Shown one piece after another: positions 26,301 through 39,500 of a stretch of DNA of 64,000 bases. The stretch is from Tubiluchus corallicola. Taxonomy: Eukaryota; Priapulida; Priapulimorpha; Priapulimorphida; Tubiluchidae. The DNA is taken from positions 310,001 through 374,000 of the forward strand of contig JAQGDQ010000049.1 of NCBI GenBank assembly GCA_030141605.1, written 5' to 3'. Position numbers and translations under genes: made by a program. Every line of letters begins with the position of its first letter. Position 1 is the stretch's first letter. The notes beneath the pieces are model-generated. The model did no database searches. It was not told the origin of the DNA and saw only the letters and a program-made list of their open reading frames with translations.

Positions 26301-27361
26301 TAGAAAGTACAGGGAGAAATCGTTTTCTTCGCGGCGGCATATACGCAGTTCATAAGAGTATTAGAAAAATATTAGAAGAAATTAATACGAGAAAAGTATT
26401 AGAAGCCATCCACATATAACGATATAAAGTTTTCGGCCAATTTCAAGGACCTACCTACCTTGCCTTATAATATGCTCGACCACCTACCTACCCCTTATAT
26501 TGATATCGATATCACACCGATGTAGCCTGTAGCTTATTCTTCCTCCTCCCAAAGACAGGCCAGAATATCATTTACAGTAGGCAGTTACCACTAGGTAGTG
26601 TGCAAATTCACAATTGGCACATATCCGGCAAAACTTGTAAAGTTTTGTTTTTAGCTTTGGTGGCTGTTGCTGGCATGCACATGTGAAAAAAGCATGCAGT
26701 CAACATTATCGTGACTAAATCGCCTACCTACCTTGCGTTATGTGTTATCATTTCTGTTGCCTCCTAACTATCCTAAACTTGATATCGTTATATGTGAATG
26801 GCCCTTTAGTGCATGTTTGCATAAGAGCTTGGTAGTTAGTTAGATTAAATAATAAGAGCCTCGATCCTAAAACGAATAAACACAGTACACAGCCCTAAAA
26901 AGTTTACATATCTTGCTCTATAAATCGTGTACAGATAAAGATTTGTAATTTCTGTTCATAAATTTCCAATAACATAGTTTTTTCTTTATTAGACCAAGCA
27001 AGCTTGAGACCACCATCGTCATCCTCTGATCAGTCTTCCATTACTAAAGCCCCTTCAGGAATGACCATTCGAGAAAAACTACAAGCTCGGCTTAAGAGCA
27101 AGAAGGTTATTTCATATTTGCTAGACGGAATTGTCCTTTTTTAGCAGTGACGTATAACTCATGTCAGAGTTAGTTTCATTACGCCATTCTTGCCCAGTAA
27201 TTTTTTTTGAGACTTGAAAATCCTCGAGATTTAATCTGTTCTTTTTTTGCTTATTATTTTTTATTTTGTTACACAATGAAACAGTAATGCCACATTATGA
27301 AATTACTGTAAGTTCTTTTTTATTATCAAATGTGTTAACAGATAGAATGAGAGGATAGAGA

Positions 27362-27416
<55 letters not shown>

Positions 27417-30400
27417 GGAAAGGGGGAGAGGGAGAAATTTTAGTGCAACACATGTGAAGGAAATTTTGGGCGGATATCAAAAAGTGATTCTTCTGAAACT
27501 GTTTGTTTAATTCACATCCACAAAAAATGTGTAATTATGGATCACATTTCAAAAAAAAATCAATAAACAAAAAATATGAAGAATGCATATTTTTAGGATG
27601 AGGCAGAAACGGCAGCTCTGGCAGATCCCGGAAGACGTCTGCGACGGAAAGATTGGGCTTCGATCTCAACACGTTTTGATACCATTGAACCAGTAATGTT
27701 TTTATCTGTTGAAGTAGTTTAGATATACAGTAAGTTCTCGCTTAACGCATTGCAGAAAAACGTGACGCTAAGCGAAACGAAATGAAGACTTCCATAGAAA
27801 GTAATGTAATAGAATTGAGATACGTTCCACAAGCAAAAATCAATGCTACTTACATCATGTAAATTGAACGTTTTGTGGGTTTTATTCATGTTTCTACTGA
27901 TTAATTTCTTTTTTTTTGCTTGAAACCACCTATCTTTCTATAATATGTATCTAGACAGACTTCTAACCATTCTCGCTTCTTAACGCTGAAACCTATATAT
28001 AGACAGTTTGCAGTTAGGCACTGCGTAGTGAAAGCCAAGCCTGCGTGAAGCGACCTTGAAACAATTTTATGTAGTACTAACCTGGTTGTTATAGCAATAG
28101 CTAGGTTGCTGATAAAATTCCTTAGGTTACTGTTTAGGTTACTTAGTCTCACCATTACTAAAGTGTTTTTTAGAACAGAATGACGCAATATGTACCGTTC
28201 TAGTGCTTCAAAATAGGTAAAAATGTTATTGATAAAATAAAAATGGCTGTGAACAAGCATGCATCGTTAAGTGAGAAAAAGTACATTTCATACAAAGACA
28301 ATGCAATAAAAAAGACACCGATTGAACAGAGTTAGTAGAAAGACACGCAGAGCTACAATAAATTAATTATAAATATATACGAATGTGACAACAACAATAC
28401 AACAAATTTATTCTTGCTAACCTATATGTAGACGAATAAACTTTTACACGATTCTTATGGTGGTTTATTAATGGCACATCTGAAAGAATAGATAAAACTG
28501 GTTTTGATATGTGTTAATGCCTACACCATGTAACTTGAAGGTTTAAGTTCTCTGCAGAGAGGGAGGCTCAACAATGTTAGTGGTGTGGAGGAAAATACAA
28601 ATAAAAGAATAAGGAAAACATTTAACATAATTTTTCAACATGATAATAGCAACCCACTTAAAAAAGTCTGTATTTAGAAGCAATGATTGCTAACATCAAT
28701 TCCTTGATAGAAATTTTACCTTACAGTTTTAATATAAGAAACAGTTTTAGCTATACTTTCAGATATTGCAATTTTTTACTTTATGAATATTACTGTACAT
28801 GTTGATATTCTTGTCATTCTATACGTTTTAATAGTTCAGGTATGACTATCTTATACAGAATGTCTCTGTGGAGTACAAGGAATAAAGCACTTAGCAATTG
28901 ATAGCACTGGCAGTTGATATCAGCTAAGATGTGCATTAGGGCTCAGGCAGTAGCAATATAGCTTGCATAAAGTTTATTCGACATATTCAATAGTTTATAG
29001 TATAGTTATTAGTTGGAAGTGGTACTGATAAGCCACTCACATGGCTATTCATAAATTACCTCCCTTCATTTATTTTAGAATTCTGCCTGGCCAATGTCTA
29101 TAATAATGGACATCATAGTCTGATTTTATTTCATGAATCTGTTTTCACGTGCAAATGGTCTAATTTAGGAAGCAGAAGTAGATGAGGCAGATTTACTACA
29201 ACGGTCACAGCGTATACGTTCTAGATGGAAGAAGGCTAGCTCTAGTGCGCTAGTACAGGTATAAATACTTTTTAGCAATATCATTTAGTCTAGATTGTTA
29301 ACATTCATTCATGTGCCAATATTGCATTAACAACAGGATTTTGATTTTACATTACCAGTTTTTATTAGTTGCAAATTAGCTTTATAAATTTGCCAGATAT
29401 TAGTTACGTAACAGTGTAAAGGTATGATGTTGCATATAATACTGGTCACACTGCTATTTTTAAACTGGTTATTCAATATATAAACGTTTGTTGTTTAGGG
29501 TCAAAAAGTGTCAAAAACAGAAGCATTTGACTTCTTCACTCGGGTTTGGGAGCCAGAAACTGACGAAGAGCAACAGCAGCAACAGGAAAAGCAGCCTTCT
29601 ACCGCAGAAGAAAAAATTTCATCTTCTCCCCAGGCAGAGCCAAAACCTTCAACTTCTAGTGAAGCACAATCTTCTGTCGAGGTAACTCAACTCACACAAA
29701 ACACATTTAGTGCCTTCGGCAACAACTTTGCAATAATCGATGCTTCTCCCTACAATATTCTATATTAACCTTTTTTCTAAGTTTTCAAATTGCAGATATG
29801 ATGCAATAAAACTAAATGTGAATAAAACTGGATTACTAAAATTTTATAATCATCATATTGAATTTGGCCTATTGCAAATTCTCCAAATTTTGTGAGCAAA
29901 CCAAACCAAAATTACCGAAGCTAACCTTTTAGAATTTAAAGGATGCAGTAAAATGCAATGTGGTCAAAAACTTATAATGAATTCACTGGAGTGTAATTTC
30001 CTGGTAAGCTGTTATAATCGACTGCAAAGAATGAAAAAATAATTTAAGAAATATTTAATTTAATCGTTTTTCATTTTCTTTGGGATTTAGTCAAACGAAA
30101 AATGGACTAATGAAAAAAGCGTCACCTTGAAATGATTATTAGTTTAGTTAATGCTAAACTGTAACACTTGTTGCTTGCAAATAAAGATTTTTATTGTGAC
30201 ATCAGCATTGTTGCAAATAAATGAGTATTTTTTGTTGTACTATTGTTTTGCTTTAATTGTTAACACATTGGTATTTACTATAGTGTTTCTTTGGCTTCTT
30301 ATAACTAGGAAATGAAAGACGAACATGAAACTGAAATTGAAGCTGAAGAAAAACCATCAGAAATGAAAAGTAAAGTCGAAGAATCTGTCCCAGAAACCAC

Positions 30401-31950
30401 AGGTGAAACTACTTTGTAAAAATTTCTCCTCAGTTTAATTCACTGGAAATCATTCTAGCTTTCACTAACGCTTCCTTTTTTCATGCACTTATAAAAGTTG
30501 AATAATAATAATTGTTCTCTTTATTGCCATCGTTGCTACAATTTTCATTGTTGACATCCTCAGCAACATTGTTTTTTTTTTATTTCTTCAGGCATCTGTT
30601 TTTAAGCAAGCTAAACTAGTATGTTGGCTTGTAGCTAACAAATTGGCACTTGTTCTAATGTTTTGATTTGTGTCTTTGTACTGCGAAAACATATACTTGG
30701 TGCACACGCCACACATGTACATGTGTACGTGCGTACGTGTGCATGTATAAGAAAACGTAATTTCTTCTCTGGATAACAATGAATTCAATCAACGAGAAGC
30801 ATGAATTACATGAATACAGTGCCCATTATTGTAAGATCTTATGAAATTCTTTGGAGGATTCTGCCCTTATATCTGTATAAATAAACATTGACCACAATCA
30901 TTTTTAGGGATCATGGGCAAGCCTTGGTTATCCCAGCTTCAGTGATTCCTTTTTTGCTGGTGTAAATTAAAGTGAAATATACACCTAACACAATGGCTAT
31001 TGTTGATATGAACAGTTATTTAAACACGTCTTTATTACTTACTTCTTTGTTGCTTACACGACAGCAAAGAAGTTCCATGTTGATATCAACAATAGACGCT
31101 GTGTTGGTTGTTTCATTGACACTCACATTCCCCAGAAACAAATCAGTTAAACTAAAATGTTTTGATTTCTAGTGTTTCACTCATTTTTCTGACGTTATTA
31201 TTAAATAAAAAATCAGGTTTTACGATGTTATGAATCTTTTGTTTATTTGTATGGCTAGGAAAAATTGATTGGTAATTTAAAATGCTCTCATATGCAAGTA
31301 ACAATTACATATGATGAAAGTATTACCTTTTAAGCTAATGTATTTGAACAGTATTTAAAGCTTAAGAATAAGCCTTTTCACAGTTTCGTCATGTACACAT
31401 GCAGTTACTGTAGGTCAAAGGTTAAGTGAACCCCAGCAACGCATCTTAACTATAACTGCCATGTAACGTGTGTAAAGCAAAGCTGCCTGCTGCATTAGTT
31501 CAGTAAATTCAGGTGTTTTACGTGGACTTTATTTAATTAAGTATTGGTCAGTGTGATGTAGAGCGATTTACTAGCAAGATCTTACTTGTGAACAAGGAAA
31601 AATTAAGTGGGTAAGGTTGTAGGTAGCTGCTAAGACTGTTACTATTGTCAAGTGTTTAGAAATGCATTGTCTCGTTCACTTAACCTTTGACCTTTTCACA
31701 ACCATCATCAGTCTCTGGAACTGTGAAAAGGCTTATTCACTGATGCATGTGTTCAAGACAGGTAGAAGCTAAAGTGGATATATAACACAACTGCTTTAAA
31801 TTTTGAATTTAGATGAGACAAGATTGTTACTGGAAGACTTTGATGGTGATGACTGGAGGCTGCAGAGAACGGTACCAGCAGAGTACATTCCGTACAGAAC
31901 TCGTGTAGAAAGAGAACAACCATTCTATTTCATCCCAACAATGGCACGAA
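23358..31950 (+). CDS. CC2D2A: CC2D2A exons 1-10: N-terminal region
   Basis: Exons: 23358-23374, 23877-23985, 24826-24921, 25508-25670, 26993-27105, 27597-27692, 29169-29258, 29499-29681, 30309-30402, 31813-31950 (residues 1-366). The first exon has only 17 coding bases (MATPR plus two bases). Conserved landmarks are [15 protein letters not shown] in exon 5 (human MREKLQAARSK), [13 protein letters not shown] in exon 8 (human EAYNFFTFNFDPEPE), and an [10 protein letters not shown] segment in exon 10 (human EREMLFIPS). The stretches between are Glu/Gln/Ser-rich and poorly conserved, as in other animals, so exons 2-4 and 9 rest mainly on frame and splice-site agreement. Confidence 0.85.
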
Positions 31951-34900
31951 GTAAGTTATTTAGTATTCTTGTGTTTTTGTTCTCACTTTGCATAAAGTTT
32001 TGGTTTTTATTTCTTTTATGTCTTTTTGCGAAATCAAAATTATGTTATGAATTTTACATTAGACTTGTAATGTTAAAAAACCGTGCGTTAGTGGCGATCC
32101 ATTGGGAAGCTGTGATCAAGCTAATTACAGAGCCTTGTCCTATAATGCAATACAGTAAATCTGATGTTGCCAAGACTAGATAACCACATTGCCATATTTA
32201 TTCTCAAGCATATCATATGCTTCTCAAGAGCACAATAGTATGCTTCTAGTGGTTCTTAAATTGCATTAGTAACAAAATATTTTTTCTATTTGTTAATATT
32301 TGGTTTAACTCAGGGGTGTGCAAACTGCAGCCCGCGGGCCACTTGCGGCCCACCGAGAGATCTTGTACGGCCCGCGAAGAGGTTTGTCAACGTAATGAAA
32401 GTGCGGCCCACGCGATCCAGCTGGAGTCCGCGCCAATATCGCAAAGATAGTGCGGGTAGTTTTTTCTTCTAGATCGGATGGCATTAACCCTTACAAGACC
32501 GTTGTCACTTAATGTCATTGTCGGACATGACGAAATATTTGGTTTTTAATATAAATTTTAATAACTTCTAAAATAGTTTCTTGAGTGTAGTAGTGCAGTA
32601 GTAATGATGTGCATAAATCGGATGCAAAAAAATCGTTATTAGGTCCTACTGTATTTGGCTGTTTGACCAAACTGCATGTGGACCGCAGGAATTGCGGGAA
32701 TGTTTAATGTGGCCCGGCTAGTCAGATAATTTGCACACCCCTGGTTTAACTTGTGTTATTTCAACAGTAATGCTTCTTAGTCAGTCATATCTGAACATGG
32801 TTTTATTTCTGAAACTAAAGATACTCATGTCAGCATTTGCTGTCCTATCTTTAGGTGAAATACTTACCATTTTTAAACCAAAAATAATTGGACAAAATCT
32901 ATTTTAAATGTTTTGATTTATGTATGATACATGTAATTAAAATTATGGATGCATTTTTATAGCTTTTCGTAGTTCGAAAATAAGATAGTTCACTTCTTTG
33001 ACTTGCAGTGGTCATAAGTCAAATTACCCATTAAGTCTCAATTTTTTTTCATTTTTCACAGAAGCTGTTCAGAGTCCATGAAGGACGAAACTTTCTGTAA
33101 AATATAAAAAAATTATCTGTTCTGTTCATTACATAATTAAATTCTATAAAAAATCACTAGAATGAAATGTGCGGCCATCACAAAATACTTGTTAAACATT
33201 AGATTTCAAGAATGTAAGTACATCTTTAACAGTTCTCAATAGGGTGAGGTGGCCATCCATTCGGATTTTTTGGGTTGTGTCAGGGAATTAGGTTTCGTAT
33301 CAGTTAGCCAAACATGTCTGGGAATTGTCAGGGAAGATCATCAGCATTTTGCTGCCAATCTCACGTTTTTGCAACTTTCAATCAATTGAAATGCAGGTCA
33401 ATGAAGATAATCTAATTTAATGTTTGCCCTGTTAATGTTCCAGCATAATTATAATTATTAAGTGAGATTATTTTTACTTTTTCAAGTTTGATTATCAATT
33501 TTGTTCGTCGTTGAACCCAATCTTAGCCCAGCTAGCAGTTGTAAGTCGAGTTTTGCAAAATTCTGTTAAACCTGTGTTGATGAGTCAGAATGACTTTGAT
33601 GAGATGCAATAAAATGTATAATTACAAACTTAAAACTTGAAAAAAATCTTTGAAAGCTGTCACTTTAATTTCAAAATATTGTTCAAAGCGTAAAAACAGT
33701 TTTTTTTATTGTAGATAAAATGTAGCCTAAGGGTCAGTAACTTTAATAGTACATGTTTAGTTTTTTGCATTATTTTTAGACTACAAAATTTTAATATTTT
33801 ATAAGTTGCTGGCTTACTATATCCTGTTGCTGACCCATCACTAGTCCAGGATGACTCACCTACCAAGCTATCCCGAAGGTGTCAAGAAAAATCATTTTCA
33901 CAAGATGGTCACCCTACTTCGCAAATTTATTGATGCTTTTTTTAGCTAACATTATTATTATATTGTTTATAGTTCCACCTCATCTGAAAGTGTCAGCTGA
34001 CTCTCCAGTACGCCATCTGGAGGATGAAGGTTTTTACGTGGGAGAGCGACCACCTGTAAATCAACTTAATCTGAACTTGATGGAGGATAGATTATTACAC
34101 GAGAAAGAAAGGGTAAGTGTGCTTAAACTTTGTTCAGTATAGCGTGGATAAGTGAATAAAGTCTGTTGCAGTCAAATAAAAAATGTACGAGTTCATACTG
34201 GACTGAATTTTGGTTTTGAACGTACTTTTATGAACACTTTTTCATGTAGATTGGTATGTACTGTTACGTTATCATAGAATATGCAGGCACTCAGGTCTTT
34301 CCATATTGAACTTTTAGTACATTTTGATTGAAAAAAGACTTTTAGCGACTTGGGATTTTCTTCTGTTGCACTGAAATACTGAAATTCTTTGCCTTAAAAA
34401 CTTATCACTGTTTCTACTGTGCAAAAATACCTGAAGACACATGTTTTTGAAAGCTCCTATGAACAATTCCAAATGCCCTAAACCTCAATAATGATGCACT
34501 TTTACTGTAATCTCTTTGTACATTGCAGAAAATTTTTAATAATTTTAATTGTGTGGCATTTGCTTAAGTCCATAATTGTAATTATGATATTTTACTGTTC
34601 GGCACCATTGAAAGCGTTTTACTTGATGGTGTCCTTTATAAAATGAATTTTATTCATTATTTTGTTATTACAGGGTTATTATAATCATGATTTTTTGAGT
34701 TGACATCTAGTCCAACTACTAGTATATGTTGATGCAGTTCCTGTTAACTTTTTTGGCACACTTCTCTTGACATTAGCAAGTTCATTTATGTTTGCTAATG
34801 TTACCATAAAAAGGTTGCTCCATGTGTATTAAAAGTGCTGATTATTAATTAAGCTAACTCGTAATAGCAATATGTTTGTTTAATACAGGGATCGAAGTGG

Positions 34901-36494
34901 TTTGGCGAAGACGGTACGTTAATAGCATTACCAGACCCACTAAAACTTCTACCGTGTAGGCCTCCAGTGGAAGACGAGGATAGCCCCACTATGGATGTAT
35001 TTTATAGAAAGGTAACAAAAACTTGCACCAAGGATGGTTTTCTTTCTTTATTTGTTTATTTGTCTGTCTGTTTGTTCGTTTGTTTCCTGGAGTTGAGCAT
35101 GTAATGACCTACATTTTGCCTCTTTTAGGCAGTTAGCAAGGAGTTCGACAGTCGCTACATAGATGGCAATGCAGAGAACAAAGGTTTCTATCAGCTGGAT
35201 GTTGACATTGCTTCACTCATTTTTATTCATCACTCGCTGTTCAGTCGTGAACATGTATTGGTCATGAGACTTACGGAATTGTATGAAGAATACTGTGATA
35301 GGCAAGAGAAGAATAAAGCCGTTCTTTTAACTGAAAAGGTTTGAAGCTATAGCATTTTAGACCTACTTGTAATTGCCAAATTTAACACAGTAATTGCTAC
35401 ATCTATGTTGTTGATGCTTATTTCGATTGATTAGTTATTTTTGGGTGACTCGCTTGTGAACTTATATATATGTACAATTCTACATTTTTGTTTAATATAC
35501 CATTCCACTATTTATGCAAGACAGTAGCTAGGTGGCTAAAATTCAAATCTGAAGCTGTGTTTACTCGCTCAGTCACTCATTACTGTGAACGTACCATGTC
35601 ATTAATTCAAGCAGCCAGGCTCACAATAAACAGATGCCTAACTTTTGTCCAAAATGGTTGCACAGCGACAAGAGGCGGATTCACAAAACTTCTTACAAAC
35701 TGTTCTATTCATAAGATCGTTCGTAATAACATTCTTGGGCTTACGATGTAATTCACAATGGTTCTGTACGCCAAGTGAGTTATTAAATGAGATTGTAACT
35801 TTATGAAAACAAAAAAAATTCTTACGAAGTTTCTGACGAATGTGTTAGTGAATCTGGCCTCATGTTCTGATCTTTGAAGGTCCATAGTGGTCTGTAGATC
35901 CAGTTTCTGGCATAAAAGTCATGTAAACCCAAGATAGCTTACTTTCTAGCTTACATTATCTCCTTGACTGTGTTTGTTGTAGTTACATTTAGATTTTTTG
36001 TCATTTTTAGCTGCAAGCTTTGAAAACTGCAGCATCTTATTTAAGAACAGCAATTTTAGAAAAGGAAGAGCTGGGAATAACTGATCTTGAAGAAGCCAGA
36101 AGTCAACTAAATGAATATTGGTCAGATATATGGTAAGTTGTTGGTTTCGTAATTTTATGTTTTGTTGTGTTACAAACAATGCCTGCAATAGCTGTTGCTT
36201 CTATAATTTGTGAACATTTCTAGAGACAGCAATTTGTCAGGCGTTGTAAAAATTTAGTTGCAGCATTAGTGATTATTTTATTGTAAACAGCTATTCTCTA
36301 ATTCCTGGGGATTTAGAGCAGACGTCTAGACTAGAACTGCCATTACCCTGCTTCGCGCATTACTTGCCATTACCCAGGATACAGCTGGGTAATAATAGTC
36401 TCTGTTACCTAGTTGTAGAATTGCTATTTACAGTCGGCAAAAAGCTCTTTCAGCTTATGATAATTGTTCATCCAAAAGCCGACTTTAAATTAAG

Positions 36495-36573
<79 letters not shown>

Positions 36574-39500
36574 TATATCATCAAGATCAACAACATCACC
36601 AAAAGTTAATATTTGTGTATTACACATAGTAGAAAAATAGAAAAAATTGTTTATTTCTTATACTGCTTTCATGTTCGCCCACATTCAATATTTGGGACGT
36701 TGAAATTGACCCTGAAATATGAAACAAGGTGATGTTGGTGTGACGTTACCAATAAAAAATCTTATTATAATATCGTTGGTACATTCGAGTGGAAACCATT
36801 TGTGTATCTTGCTCATTTTGAAGGTATAAAACGTTTTTGAAAACTAAAAATCTAACCTCTAAATGGAATCTTATAAGTTTATAATTTACAGCTGCAGAAT
36901 GTTTCAGCAACCTCAAAAGAACACGGCAGTTGTAACAACTTTTTTGTTTTTTACTTGTTTTCTTTAAACTGATTAATATGAAAATACAGGTACAATTCAA
37001 GGATGTACAGAATTTATGCCCTTCCAGCAAAATAGTGCATTAGGAACATTTATTTATCAAGATATTAATAAATCCTTGTGTTCCAGTACTCAGAGTGGCT
37101 CAAGCAGTAAGTGTCAGCATGGAAATTATGTTGCTGATTTGTTAGGGATGGCAAATGTTAGCTCTCTCTGTATTTTGCTAATAAAGCTGCGATCGTGTTT
37201 TCTTATTGCACTGTATTGTATGTGAATTTAATTTTTTAAACATAAAAAACTGGTCAATAACAAAAACGTAAACAAATAATTTGGTGGAAAAGGTAATGAA
37301 GCTTATTAATCTGTCTACTTTTAACTGGACATTGCAGCTGCTAAATTATATATAAATTACTTGCCGTCCTGCAAATTTTATTTTTCCAGGCAAACTAGAT
37401 ACATGAGAGATGCTGAGTTAGCAAGGGACAGACTCTTGCTAAAGTCTATAATAAAAACCTGGAAGAAGGTAAAGTCACTTAGGGAATTTCAGGGATACAT
37501 CAACACTAGTGTACGCCTTCTCATTCACAAGTAAATATATAATTATTTATTTATTTATATTGTTACCATTATACTAATTTGTCAATGTATTGCATTCTGA
37601 TATGCGACTGAAGATGATGTATTCTTCATTCTAAATTAATAAAGATGTTAATCTAATTCATTTATAAATTTTATAACATAATTATGTCTAGTCATACTTT
37701 TGAGTGGATGGATTGTATAATGTCTATGTTTTTGAGCTTTCATCCTTGGCTCAAATCCAGGTTTAATTGTTTCCTTATTTTCTATTAACTTTTGCTGAAA
37801 GTATTTCATGTTTATGGACCTGCTTTTTTTCAAAAGGTTTTGATTTGAGCGCTACATTAGCTGTGCCATAATGATTTGGCTCTATTAAGTGTACCATATG
37901 ATTTTCTACTCGTCTTTTGTATTTCTACAATATTATAATTATTTCAGCTAAATATATAAAGTATGTCTCTTTGTTTATGGTTAGATATCACTTAACATTT
38001 GTTTGACAAGAAAATCTAGTACAGAAAGCCCTTGCTTAACAATGGCGATGCATTTCAGTAAAATGCATTGTAAGCGAAATGTTATTAAATAAAATTAAGC
38101 CATGCCTTCCATACGGTACAATGCAAATGAGGGAGAATGCTTCCATCTCCAAAAATGATTAATACTTAGCACATTAAAATGAAACTTACTGTGAGCTTTA
38201 TTGCTTACATTTATATATTCTTTGTTTAAGATGAGTTAAAGTACTTTTTCATCACAATAGTATTATAATAGTTCTCAGTTTTAAGTACAGTAATTTTGTA
38301 TATCTAGCGTTTTTAGCAAAATTTAACATTTAAATATTAGTTTTGTTGATTATACTACTCATGAACAAATTATAGGAATAAATTAAGAATTTAATGTCTG
38401 AATATCTAATATGTCTTTTAATCATGATGTTATGGTCTCTTTTGTGATGTCTCTTGTAAGCTTTCCTGTAGTTTTTATTTGGAAAATGTCTGTGGTCACG
38501 TATGGTATGCTTATTGTTGACGGTAAGGAATACCCATAAGCCGAGGAAGCGATGAAGCAAATCATGCCACATTGGTGTGTTGGTCTAGCAACCTGCTATC
38601 AAATCATTTTTGGTTTGTAGTCATTTCTTTGTAGAATGACAAACTAAATCTCACAGCTTAAATTAAGGCCTGAAATTTGTCGTTAAAATAAAACAATCAG
38701 TGTTAAGTAAGAAAAAAATTGATAAAAGTTTTGTCATTGTCAAATGAATCTTCTCTAAATGAGGAATCATGAAGTGAGGATGTGCTGTAACATGACCTTG
38801 CTCAACTGCTGAAATAACCAAATATTATACATTGCAGACAAGCTTCCAACAAAGCTCAAGATGAAAAAATTTGGAATCAGGAAATTGAAGATGAATTGGC
38901 AGAAAGAGTGCAACAGTACAACAGTTCTTATGCTCAGCTGCAAGAACAGTACAACAAGGATCTGGAAAGATATAAAGAGCAGCGAAAAGCCAAGGTATCG
39001 TTATTTAGCACCATTTCTTTCTAATCCAGCTGTTTAAAACGTCGCTTGGACTGTTTTAGGCCTAGAAGGGTAGAAAAGCAAAACACTAAAGAGTTTTGCT
39101 TCAAAACGTTTCAAAAATGCAATCATTTTATGTTATTCTCTATGGTACGAGCGCACAAAGTATGTCATCCACAAATGAGAAAGAAAAACGCAAATGAAAC
39201 AGTATCACGCAAAATTCTAAATGTATCACATGATGCTGGTGTTTTGCTGCAACATGTGTTGCTGTTGTTTTATATTTCATGAAGTAGCTAATGCAGCAAA
39301 ATTGTTGTTTCTGTTTCATAAAACATCTTGTGTTATCAGCTTTTTATACTAGATATACATAAATATATTTTTTGCTTTACTCTTTTTTCCTGTCTGTGTG
39401 CCTTAGGCTTTATTCTCAAGACAGTGCAAACTCCATTGTAAATTGTACACACATATTACTGCCCACATTATTTTATGAATGTAAAATTGTATTTTTATTA

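Noticed and set aside
35470-35751. 93-codon frame in CC2D2A intron 13
   Set aside because: No domain, no conservation that I can recognise, and not consistent with the splice frame.
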